A DNA stretch of 28,697 nucleotides from Ophiothrix spiculata. Lineage: Eukaryota > Echinodermata > Ophiuroidea > Amphilepidida > Ophiotrichidae. The position numbers and the translations under genes are program-made. The DNA lies in assembly GCA_000969725.1 (NCBI GenBank), contig JXSR01S065501.1, one strand, 5' to 3'. Shown here piece after piece: positions 19,750 to 28,697 of the stretch. Within the stretch, counting starts at the first letter, position 1. Every line of letters starts with the position of its first letter. A model generated the notes under the pieces. That model ran no database searches. It worked only from the letters and a program-made list of their open reading frames with translations, and had not been told where the DNA came from.

Positions 19750-20291
19750 AATCATCACCCCTTAGGAAGACTAGGGTTAAACTATTGATCACCAGTAAAA
19801 AGAAAGTACGGTCGCTCTGGCAAAATATGATGAATGTTGCGCTTGTTCTGTTTAAGAAAACAGGATCAAATCAAAGGTAATTTTTAATGGAAACCATATC
19901 TATAGATATTCTTCTAACTATGTGTGAAATTTGGCCAACATATTACCTAGAAATACTAATTTTCAAACGTTTGGTAAAGCTTGTATGGACCTTGTTAAGT
20001 GGTGACATCATTTTGACCCTTTTGATAACAATTGCAGATTGTGAAGATGTTGCATGTGAATCAAATTTGAAATGTATTACTTAACAAGAAATAATGTTAT
20101 TGTTTTTTTCCTTTGACCTATCGGGGTTCTTCTATGTAGCCTGATAATTATTAGTTACCATGCTCAATGATGCATAGTGCTCATACTTTAGAGTCAATTT
20201 TTTGATCTCTTTATAATCTGAATTTATGGAAAAGGAAAATGGGAAGTATGAAGATTTTTTTATCATTTTGAAGCTGATAAATTAAAAAAAT

Positions 20292-20558
20292 TCAAATATG
20301 TGATAAAATCATTTTTGAAAATTGCAACTTTTTGCTCAATTTGCCAGACCACCTAAAAGTATTTAATTTCAGGTATTGAATAACTTGATGTTTTTGAGTC
20401 CCCCTTTTGACGTAACGAGTAACATGTGGATGAGAAGTTGTGTGTTGCACGCAGAGTTTGTGAATCCTCAAACAGAATGGGGCATCACCGGGACTGGTGA
20501 AATAATAGCTGTGTTCCTCAGGGCTTGGACCTCCTCCCTTATACTCGGGTCCTAGCAT
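20292..20558 (-). CDS. Unrecognised open frame, 88 residues, doubtful
   Basis: The frame begins MLGPEYKGGGPSPEEHSYYF and contains SPGDAPFCLRIHKLCVQHTT, which is more protein-like than most frames in this window. The last 30 residues become Lys/Ser/Leu-rich as in AT-rich noncoding DNA. No domain is recognised, and no splice sites or neighbours suggest a gene. It may be a scrap of a transposon protein or chance. Confidence that it is translated is low. Confidence 0.15.
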   Translation of the reverse strand: MLGPEYKGGGPSPEEHSYYFTSPGDAPFCLRIHKLCVQHTTSHPHVTRYVKRGTQKHQVIQYLKLNTFRWSGKLSKKLQFSKMILSHI

Positions 20559-21543
20559 CCTTTTAACATAAAGCAGCGTGGGTTAATCTTTCTTGAAAAC
20601 TGTTTTGGCTTACACTTACTGCAAACTGAAACTACAATCATGACAATTGGTATAATTGAACATTTCTTGCTAACGAAAGCACTCATTTTTGTGTTGTTGT
20701 TTTTTCTGCTAGTCGACCATAGGAGGCTAGCTTAGTAAGCAGATCTTCATTAGTTAAGCCGTGACAGCAAATTTCCATCAAATCTTATATGTCAAACCTG
20801 TCATTTTTTTTAATTGAAGGAAAAAAAGTTCCATCTAAGTTCCAAGACATTTCTCAAGCGGCAAATCTATTCTATTAATTTCAAAATTAAGCAGGTGTAA
20901 AACATTTTGTCGACTCAAACGAAGTAAATGATGAGATACTTGAATCTTGTTTATTCAGTTGTAGATAGCAAACCGTTATTGGTCATGTTACTGTTTAGAA
21001 AAAATGCCGTGACATATAGTAGACAATTTTCTTTAAGAAGATAATAAGATTTAAACAGTGAAAAATAGTAACAATAAGAAAACTAACACAAGACAACCTT
21101 TAACATATTCCATAAGCAAATTTCAATGCTCTAGAATTTGCCATTAGACAACTGCATTAAGCTTTTTTTAAACATAATAAAAACAACCTCGTCAAAAAAA
21201 GTCCTCTTTGAATACCCGATACATTAGAGCATTTAAAAATATATATGGTTAAATCGTTTGGGTGGATAAAGACAATGTTTTAATAACATACGGTTTATGT
21301 CGATAGCAATTAATAGAAACATGGTTTGAGCTATAAGCTCTTTAAGGCATCTTTAGTATTGTATTACTGTATACCAGTATATGATTGATTAACAAAGCAC
21401 TGGCGTTATTCAATCACTGCAATGGATTATGTTGTTATCTTTGCTAGTATCCTTAAGCAATCAATGTGCAATCCGTTTTGGAAACATCATCAACTTGACT
21501 GGATTCGACATTCTTGTATTAAATCGTGACCACAGGAATTCTA

Positions 21544-21744
21544 CACTCTAAAAATTATTTTACTCTTTGTTGAGTAAAAAGGTCACAGCTCATTGTTGAG
21601 TAAAATCTTACTCGGTTAAGTCAATATTACTTAATGTTGAGCACTTCTTACTCAACGTTGAGCAAAGTTTACCCAACGTTGAGAAAAGTTTGTCCAACGT
21701 TGAGTAAGTTTTTACTCAACAAGAGAAAGATAATTTTAAGAGTG
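21544..21744. mobile_element. 201-bp MITE with TA target duplication, right arm only
   Basis: The ends CACTCTAAAAATTATTTTAC and the inverted CTTTCTCTTGTTGAGTAAAA type run form imperfect terminal repeats of about 36 bp. TA at 21542-21543 and 21745-21746 flanks the element. The left arm (near 13417-13425) has a single uninterrupted TA, an exact empty site. The interior has three spaced copies of CAACGTTGAG and several TTGAGTAA/TTACTCAA motifs. A TA duplication is the hallmark of Tc1/mariner-type transposition. It has no coding capacity, so it needs a transposase from elsewhere. Confidence 0.85.
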
Positions 21745-22717
21745 TACTAACATATTTTTAAACAATTATGTGAAAATCAACTATGCCGAAACCTCTACGA
21801 ATAATGTACCGGTTGAATTTATGTTTGTAATTTAAAGACAGCGTGCAGTGTGTTTATTTTAAAACACGTGTTCAAACTCTCAAATCTTAATAGGAAACAT
21901 AATAAGATTTTTGACAGTGTAAAATAACACTTCACTGAACCATTTTGAAAAGTTCAGGTAGATCAAACTATACGATTAAATTAAATGTTCTCAAGGAAAT
22001 GGCTTCATAAGAGTGACATATGACTTTAAGGAGCACTGACAAGTTTGATCAATTCAGCTACTTTGAAAGACGGATTGTTACCTCATCACAACGTAATTAG
22101 ATTACATAATTTTGATATCAAATTCACCCGGATTTTAAATATTTTCTTAGCAACATATTTTCATTAACATTACACTCATTTACTTAATAAGTTGAACAAC
22201 TTCAAGCTGAATTACTCCCACATCCATTTCTGTCTTATTGTTGTTTATGTTCATGTTAGCATTGTGTCGCCGCCATTGTAATGTTTTATTTCAAAGTAAT
22301 AAGATAATCAAAATATATGTTTAGAAACATGTATTGCTTTTAATGAGCACTCTCTTCAATGGTAAGAAACATTAATTTATCAAAGTTTTATGATAACCAA
22401 TCCTTGTTATGGGCCCTGGTTATGATACATGATAGAATAGTGTACATGGAGACGGTACTAAGCCAGCAATGTAAATAAACCAGACTTGAAATATCAAAAT
22501 TCAATATCTCGCTCCAGGATAAAATTGATTTTAGATTTGCTTTTTCCAGCAGCTGTATATCTGTATGAAAATTACAAATTATACAGCAACACAGTATCGA
22601 TTTAATTTTGAAGTCACCAAGTTGATTTTGTGCATTTTATTTCTATGTGTGCATCATGGGGTTTGTATGAAATTTATCTATTTACTATAATACATATATT
22701 CTTATTAAATTGCCTAA

Positions 22718-22851
22718 TGGTTTATTTCATTGATCGATGCCTATCGACGTGCAATCTTTACACGCGTTTTGCACAAGGAATAGCGCGTGCACAAGACTGC
22801 ACGTCGATGGGCGTCGTGCGATACATATATTGACTGACTATGAATAAACCT
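22718..22851. mobile_element. 134-bp MITE with TAA target duplication, right arm only
   Basis: TGGTTTATTTCAT at the left end and ATGAATAAACCT at the right form short terminal inverted repeats. TAA at 22715-22717 and 22852-22854 is duplicated, and the left arm (near 12443-12452, complement) has the unbroken CCTAAGCCG. A 3-bp TAA/TWA duplication is typical of PIF/Harbinger. An inner inverted pair (CTATCGACGTGC and GCACGTCGATGG) makes the whole a hairpin. The interior is markedly more GC-rich than its surroundings. The short frame crossing it is not a gene. Confidence 0.75.
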
Positions 22852-22899
22852 TAAGCCGTATTTAAACTTGCTTTGCAGCAAAACGTTTTCGTCGGTTAA

Positions 22900-23199
22900 G
22901 GCTACAGTCCCTAAAAACATCTCGCTCGGCTGAATGTCATGTTTACTGCTAGTTTTTACCTTCTTACACATCAGAATATCACAATTTTTTGCGAACCTAT
23001 TGAATAGAGTCTCTAGTTTATACATAATACTTGACTAGTGATTTCACGTCCATTATCAAGGTCAAAATGACGCCTAAAGACTATTTCGAAGAAGTTGGCC
23101 CTTTTTCGCTGAAACCTCATAATTTCATGATGTTCGAACAATGTATGCTAGGATTCAAATTTTCCTGAGCAAATGGATTCCCTTTACCTTTATAATGTT
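22900..23199. other. 300-bp block unmatched in the left arm
   Basis: Flanks on both sides align to the left arm near 12395-12415 (TTTTCGTCG and AAAATCTTGAAATAA), but this block has no counterpart. It begins GGCTACAGTCCCTAAAAACA. No terminal repeat or clear target duplication was found. It is either an insertion in the right arm or a deletion in the left. Confidence 0.6.
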
Positions 23200-23711
23200 T
23201 TCAGAAAAATCTTGAAATAACATTTTCATTCTAAGCTTCTAACTCAAACAGCTTTGTTTGTTTTGCGTATTTCTGAATCCTAAGATAATGTTTTGGAAAA
23301 AGAGAATTATATGAACCTCTACTATATCATCTTTTACATCGCAGTGCTTACTTTGTACATGATGGGTGCAATGAGTAGAAAGTCGCGAATGAAGATGGCT
23401 TCCATAAACAAGTCATCTAAACTTGACTTGCGGGTAATTACTGTCACGAGATATTCTGCGAAATTCTGGATCTTGACTTCTGAATGGCATATTTGAAAGC
23501 TCAGAAATGACAAATTGAAATATAATTATAAGTCAATTTGGAGTTTACCACCTTTCTAGTCATCTTTTCGGACACCAATTATTTTCTTACGGTACTAAGG
23601 TTGTCCTCGACAACCCGCTCCTAATTCTATTCTGGGAACTTTTCTGCTGTACAAAAGTATACCGCGCCAAATCTAAGCTCCATTTTAATCTAAAAACAAA
23701 ATCCGCTCAAC

Positions 23712-24225
23712 ACCAAACATTGTTTTTCAACATTTCAAAAACATTTACAGCATTTATCATGAATTATGAAAAAATCACCCTGCATGACTAAAATTAGTCC
23801 AATAAGACATGTTTTTTGACTAATTAACGTTTTCAGTGCAGTCGTTTTCGTGCTTTTTAGCATAAAGTGATTTTTCGAGGGCGCTGTTCAAATTTGTTTT
23901 GCCCATAAAATCAAAAATCGAAAACCTTTTTCTGATTTTATTTTGGCAATGTAGTTTGACTTTTATGCTACCATTTTTTCGGAAACACGTTTTTTTGAAA
24001 TTTTGGCGGGAAATTTTTTGACGCGACATAAACAAAAATTTCGGCCACCGGTTTGAAACGGTTCATCCGATTTTCAATTTTGTACCTGTATTTTGATATT
24101 TTATACATTCTTATTATTAATCAGACTTTCAACACAATATTCATAGGGTGTTTTTAAGGGGGGTCCCTAGGAACCCCCTCTTTGGCAACAAATGGTGGGA
24201 AATACCTTGGCATCCGGCAATCATG
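23712..24225. repeat. Extra partial copy of the TTAGTCA-palindrome repeat plus flank
   Basis: This segment (half palindrome to about 23845, then flank to GGCATCCGGCAATC) is repeated immediately downstream as 24665-25140. The left arm has the flank once (10020-10555). It shows a local tandem duplication in the right arm. The two copies differ at many sites, so the duplication is not very recent, or it was conserved from an ancestral tandem and lost in the left arm. Confidence 0.75.
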
Positions 24226-25140
24226 CAGAGTGATTTTTTCATAATTCATGAAAAAATGCAGTAAATGTCTTTGAAATGTTGAAAAACAATTTTTGATGAT
24301 TAAAAAATAGTTTCCATCTCCAAATAATCAATTTGCTATTTGGTAATTATTAGTTAATTGATAAATGAATAATTACATGACTAATTAGTAAATATCAAAT
24401 GCTTCTTTAATTAGACAATTGACTAACTGAATTAAATTACTAATTTCTTATAGATATTTACCATTAACTAGTCCGTTGCGATGACAAATCATGAATTATA
24501 TTTGTCATTTTGAGTAAATACAGTTAGTCCTGCGTCATTCAGTTAGCCAATGAATAATTAAAGACGCATTTAATATTCACTAATAAGTCATGTAATTTAT
24601 CATTTATCAATACACTAATGATTAACTGATTACAAAATGAACATTTAGAGATGGAAACTATTTTTTTAACACCAACAATTGTTTTTCAACATTACAAAAA
24701 ACATTTACAGCATTTATCATGAATTATGAAAAAATCACCCTGCATGACTAAAATTAGTCCAATAAGACATGTTCTTTTGACTAATTAACGTTTTCAGTGC
24801 AGTCATTTTCGTGCTTATTAGCATAAAGTGATTTTTCGAGGGCGCTGTACAAATTTGTTTTGCCAATAAAATCAAAACCGAAAACCTTTTTCTGATTTTA
24901 TTTTGGCAATGTAATTTGACTTTTATGCTAACATTTGTTTCGGTTTTTTTTGAAATTTTGGCGGGAAAATTTTTGACGCGACATAAAAAATTATTTTTTC
25001 GTCCACCATTTTAAAACGGTTCATCCGACTTCAATTCAATTTTTATCTGTATTTTGGTCTTTTATACATTCTTTATCATTATTAAGACTTTCAACGCAAA
25101 ATTCATACCTGAAGGGTGTTTTTAAGGGGGGTCCCTAGGA
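24226..25140. mobile_element. TTAGTCA-rich palindrome and flank, right arm full copy
   Basis: This is the counterpart of 10552-11221 and 10018-10551. The palindrome runs about 24226-24800 with arms meeting near 24470. Its left edge is cut off: the CAGTG-type end is replaced by a direct joint with GGCAATC. The flank ends at GGTCCCTAGGA where it joins the LINE tail at 25141, so about 110 bp present in the left arm are missing here. Confidence 0.7.
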
Positions 25141-25300
25141 TTGAATTAATTCAAACCAAATCTCAAGACACATCTATTTAGAGATGCGTATAACAAAGAA
25201 GTGGTTGTTCCATGTGCAATTGATCTTTTTTATCACATCTCATGATCCGACGTATATTATGATTCTGTGCAGATTTTTAATCTGCAACTTTTACTAGCTA
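25141..25300 (+). pseudogene. LINE ORF2 C-terminal fragment, right arm copy
   Basis: This is the complement of 9731-9895. It encodes the end of the tail (FKPNLKTHLFRDAYNKEVVV in the plus frame), but the RLWNKLP part present in the left arm is missing. It shows small length changes at a (TA)n tract and is non-functional. Confidence 0.7.
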
Positions 25301-25477
25301 CATTCTATGACTTCAATTCATTTGTGTATTGTTATGCCTATTGTTGGCACTTTACTGTTATTGCTTTGAAACGCTGTTTTCCACCGTAGAGGTACTGTAT
25401 TATATATTTTTTTATTATAGATATAGCTACTACTACTAGCCCAACTTAGAAGATTAATGCAACTGTATTTGTTGCTC

Positions 25478-25605
25478 TTTTTCTTCTTCTTCTTCTTCTT
25501 CTTCTTTGCTCGTCGTCTTCTTTTTCTTCTTCTCCTTCATCATCTTGTTCTTCTTCATCATCTTCTTCTTCTTCCTTTTCTTCTTCACTTCCTTCTTCTT
25601 CTTTT
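25478..25605 (+). repeat. Interrupted (TTC)n microsatellite, right arm
   Basis: This is the partner of the GAA tract at 9443-9550. TTC repeats are interrupted by CGTCG, CATCATC and CACTTCC. The Leu/Phe-only frame at 25457-25642 is a translation of this tract and not a gene. Confidence 0.9.
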
Positions 25606-27389
25606 AAGTTCCTTTTTTGTAAGCTCTTCTTCTGCTGAATGATTTACGCAGAGTTCTACTGCTTAATTATAATGAATACTAAATTGACATGAAATGGAAT
25701 TTGTAGGCCAATGTTTAAATGTAAAATACTCTATAAATGTCAGACATCTTTTACCGGTGCCAAATGTCTTTGCCTAGAGGCAAGAGAAATCGTACTTCTA
25801 GTGTGATATGATAACACTTAATTGAGCAGAAAAGGGGTGTTTTCGTTCATTTGCCTCCAGCAGCATAGGCGCTGAATAAGGTTATCTGAAATAACATCGC
25901 TATACATGCTGAACTTTCTAAGAACAGATTAAAATGATATGTTCTATGATCGATATCATACTGGTAGCTAGGAAAAAAAGGGAAACAAATATTTTAACCA
26001 TTTATTTGCTTTACTTGTCGTTACATTATATGTAAGGCAACTTATCAAGCTTTAAGTCCTTTTGAAGCAAAATATAAATATACGAGTATGTACGAGAATT
26101 TCTTACTACTTATTGGCCCTGGGTAGCACCTGTAGCATTTATATGTGGTACCACACTGTTATGACACTATAAAGTTTACGTTATTCTGTCAGCCGAAGTT
26201 GCTAATGCTTTGGTAATATATTAAGATATATAATAATAATGATAATTACCTTGGTTTAAATATGAAAAGGAGACTCTACCCTATACTATAGTATGAACAG
26301 AAGAAAAGGAGCCATGGCAGGCGAGGGTTAATACAGCAAAGGCGGTATTCCAGTATTTCATCACACTGAGTTTCTTTCAATAGCATTGCCAACATCCTGA
26401 CTTAAAAAAAATCAGATGCAATAAAACAGTAAATTATAAGATGAGATAATTATATGTAAACTATCGCAGCAATAAGATTTTATCAACCCGTCTCTTCCGA
26501 ACTAAAACAAACAAACAAACAAACAAACAGACTAGCATGAAGGACATACTATTTCATTTGCACTCGTCAATACGTACCGTGTAATTGGAATGCATTAGCT
26601 ATTTCCCAAAATTGAATTAATGAAACTGGGAAATAATAACTTCGTCTACACATATTCATGTCTCCTTTTTTGTAAATGGCGCCTTTTGACAATATGTTTT
26701 GTTTTTATTTTCTTAATTCTGCTAAGAAGAATATTCAGTTAGAACTATTTACTTTGACATGGATAATGACTAGTAGGCAAACATTCTTTTCAACCATTTT
26801 TGCATTCCATCTCAAAGAGATTTTTAATACGGAACCCACATTTGATACGAGTACATCAAACAATCCGTATAATGAACGTTCCCATAGCCAATTTCTCTCC
26901 ATAAAAATCGTAGTGTTTGTTCCTTTTGTTTTTAACTCGTATACTTTAAACTACAAGCCGTTATAGCCGGACAAAACAAACAGCAGGTATTTTCTAAAGC
27001 AGAGCAAATCAAATCGGGGAAATCATCACATGCTCACTTTATTTGGTTTGTTCCAAACGAACATTACATTCTCAAAAAATCAATGAGACTAACATCTCTT
27101 ATCCGTTGATTCAGACGCCCAAGACATTTAGAACTGATTTAGGATTAAATTATTATACAATTCTCGCATGAGGTTTGTTTTTAATCGAACAATGTTAAAC
27201 GAGTAGTCTATAAATATTGATGAAAAAGTCTTTACCACTGCCTTTCTAAAAATCAGTAAATGGTGGGTAACACCGTTTTACTAAAATATAGAATTTGTAA
27301 TGGCAAATAAAGTCACCAGTACTAGTCATTTATATCAACAAATTAGTACAAAAACTTTTTTAGGAACAAATCGAAAGAAAATGTGCATT

Positions 27390-28246
27390 TGATAGATTTT
27401 AACGGGTTCGCCGTCGGACAAGTTTTGAACTGTCAAGCTTTCGTCAGGAGTAGCTCTGACTTCTTCAGGACAAATATTATTATTAAGACATGGGGGCCGT
27501 CACTTCCCACTGATGACTCACAGGAGCCATTCACTGAAGGCTGCCCCTTGCCAACAGTGTTGAAAGCAGATCACCTCTTTGGGATTTTGGTGGCTCTGGA
27601 AAGAGCCTTTCTGAAGGCTGCCCCTTGCCAACAGATTCACACAAAAGTAGGTTGCCCCTAACCTCTAATGTGTTGTTCTTATGAGATATTCGTGGCTCTG
27701 AAAAGAGTCTTCCTGAAGGCTGCCAAGTGAGGTCACTTCTCGATCAGGTAACAATATGTTTGGTTGAGACTCAATAGGCAAGGGGCAACCTATCATTTGT
27801 ACTCACATTAGAGGTATATGGGCAACCTACCTTTGTGCAAATAACTGTTGGCAAGGGACAGCCTTCAGGAAGACTCTTTTCAGAGCCACGAATATCTCAT
27901 AAGAACAACACATTAGAGGTTAGGGGCAACCTACTTTTGTGTGAATCTGTTGGCAAGGGGCAGCCTTTAGAAAGGCTCTTTCCAGAGCCACCAACATCCC
28001 AAAGAGGTGATCTGCTTTCAACACTGTTGGCAAGGGGCAACCTTCAGTGAATTGAATAGCTCATGTGAGTCATCAGTGGAAAGTGACGGCCCACATGTCT
28101 TAATAATAATATTTGTCCTGAAGAAGTCAGAGCTACTCCTGACGAAAGCTTGACAGTTCAAAACTTGTCCGACGGCGAACCCGTTAAAATCTACTATCAA
28201 TTGTTATGAATTCCCGTCGTAAAAGCCTTTCTCAAAAAAAAAAAAT
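27390..28246 (+). mobile_element. 857-bp foldback element with A-run tail and 8-bp target duplication, right arm only
   Basis: Arms 27390-27724 and about 27851-28199 are close reverse complements; outer edges read TGATAGATTTTAACGGG and CCCGTTAAAATCTACTATCA. Each arm contains two to three tandem-like subrepeats of about 75-100 bp built on AAGGCTGCCCCTTGCCAACAG or its complement. A 47-bp tail after the right arm ends in 12 A and a T. TGTGCATT is duplicated at 27382-27389 and 28247-28254, and the left arm (near 7666-7675) has it once, so the insertion is precisely bounded. Long inverted repeats with internal subrepeats resemble foldback elements. The A-run tail is unexpected for a DNA transposon. 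Three open frames of 60-92 residues inside it mirror one another across the fold and are not genes. Confidence 0.85.
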
Positions 28247-28312
28247 TGTGCATTGTTACATTTTCCAACTGCTCTTAATTTAAACGATAATGGAAAAACA
28301 AATAGATCGAGT

Positions 28313-28386
28313 TTTAAAAATTCATGTCAAAACTCGTGACCTATAACAATAATTGGTCACGAGTTTTGATATGAAATTTTAAATCT
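28313..28386. repeat. Hairpin present in both giant arms (right copy)
   Basis: ATGTCAAAACTCGTGACC at 28324-28341 pairs with 28355-28372 across a 13-nt loop (one mismatch near the outer end). It is the complement of the fold at 7536-7616. Confidence 0.7.
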
Positions 28387-28697
28387 TGTTTATGGAAAAA
28401 TACATTTTCCTCATTTGATTTGAAACAATATATCCACCCATCCCACTGCAGTATTAATCAGCTTTATATTTTGATAAAGGTTAAGAAAATATTGAAACAG
28501 CAACAATTTAGTCATATAAAATTGTTTTTTTTAACAAAAGGTGCCCTAATGTTTGAACACAGATCAAAGCACATGTAAACAGCTCATGATTACTTCTTGT
28601 AATTATTAAAAAACATAACTTTAGGTTTTGTGAAGTGTATGTCTCGAACAGTCCAGAGTCAAAAGGAACTGCTAGACAAACCAAGCTCAAGAAGAGC

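Larger units (their letters stand above)
18847..21167. other. Anonymous inner spacer, about 2.3 kb
   Basis: No host gene is recognised. AAAAGGGAATAACTCC at about 18929 has an inverted counterpart, GGAGTTATTCCTTTTTGG, at 19311-19328, suggesting another diverged inverted-repeat element of about 400 bp. Motifs of the AAAGGGAATAACTC type are frequent in mollusc noncoding DNA as far as I know, which is one reason for suspecting a mollusc. Open frames at 19282-19608 and 19887-20084 look like chance. The frame at 20292-20558 is listed separately. Confidence 0.5.
21168..28697 (-). repeat. Giant inverted repeat, right arm (at least 7.5 kb)
   Basis: This is the reverse complement of 7226-13794 in the same order. 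It is longer because of right-arm-only insertions at 21544-21744, 22718-22851, about 22900-23199, the duplicated repeat 23712-24225 and 27390-28246. The match continues to the last bases of the window, so the arm probably extends beyond it. Frames that are open in the left arm are often shifted here, for example by a 2-bp loss in the counterpart of 12135, so neither arm shows preserved coding. Confidence 0.92.

Noticed and set aside
25457-25642. 61-residue Leu/Phe/Ser-rich frame
   Set aside because: It is a translation of the TTC microsatellite.
27383-28200. Three open frames of 60-92 residues (27383-27661, 27835-28050, 28018-28200)
   Set aside because: They are mirror products of the foldback element's arms and contain no recognisable domain.

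Overview
This window looks like non-genic, transposon-rich DNA from an animal genome, most likely a marine invertebrate and possibly a mollusc. The reasons are AT-rich sequence with no compact gene organisation, a non-LTR retrotransposon whose ORF1 carries an esterase domain and zinc knuckles, a tRNA-derived SINE, several MITE/foldback elements, trinucleotide microsatellites and an assembly gap of 195 N. The species call is inference only. No host protein-coding gene, rRNA or functional tRNA could be recognised.

The dominant structure is a giant inverted repeat. The left arm (about 7226-13794) reappears in reverse complement as the right arm (about 21168-28697, running off the window end). 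The arms are separated by about 7.4 kb. They are clearly alignable by eye along most of their length, at about 5% divergence where I counted base by base, but each has its own insertions. The right arm alone carries a 201-bp element with TA target duplication (21544-21744), a 134-bp element with TAA duplication (22718-22851), a 300-bp unmatched block (about 22900-23199) and an 857-bp foldback element with an A-run and an 8-bp duplication (27390-28246). The left arm alone carries a SINE-like fragment (10091-10276) and a region with a 162-nt hairpin (11287-11448). In four cases the opposite arm shows the empty site.

Region by region: 1-7225 holds two diverged blocks in direct orientation to the left arm (about 772-990 and 5868-6115), a minisatellite built on TTCGCTAGTCCGAA (1911-2354, with a satellite cluster at 4494-4577), one half of a second inverted pair (2771-3437 with 17078-17755), a long hairpin (3889-4071) and a TGACC-rich direct repeat (4790-5350). 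7226-13794 is the left arm, with a LINE 3' fragment, a GAA microsatellite and a TTAGTCA-rich palindrome. 13795-21167 is the spacer. It holds an internally deleted CR1/L2-like LINE (13958-16118), a 73-nt hairpin, the second half of the small inverted pair, a SINE (17769-17998), a MITE-like element (18080-18846) and about 2.3 kb of anonymous sequence. 21168-28697 is the right arm.

The only convincing coding sequence is the LINE: ORF1 (PHD-like tail, coiled coil, SGNH esterase, two CCHC knuckles) and fragments of ORF2 (endonuclease domain fused by an internal deletion to the post-endonuclease linker, no reverse transcriptase). These parts would once have served retrotransposition. The copy cannot be autonomous as assembled.
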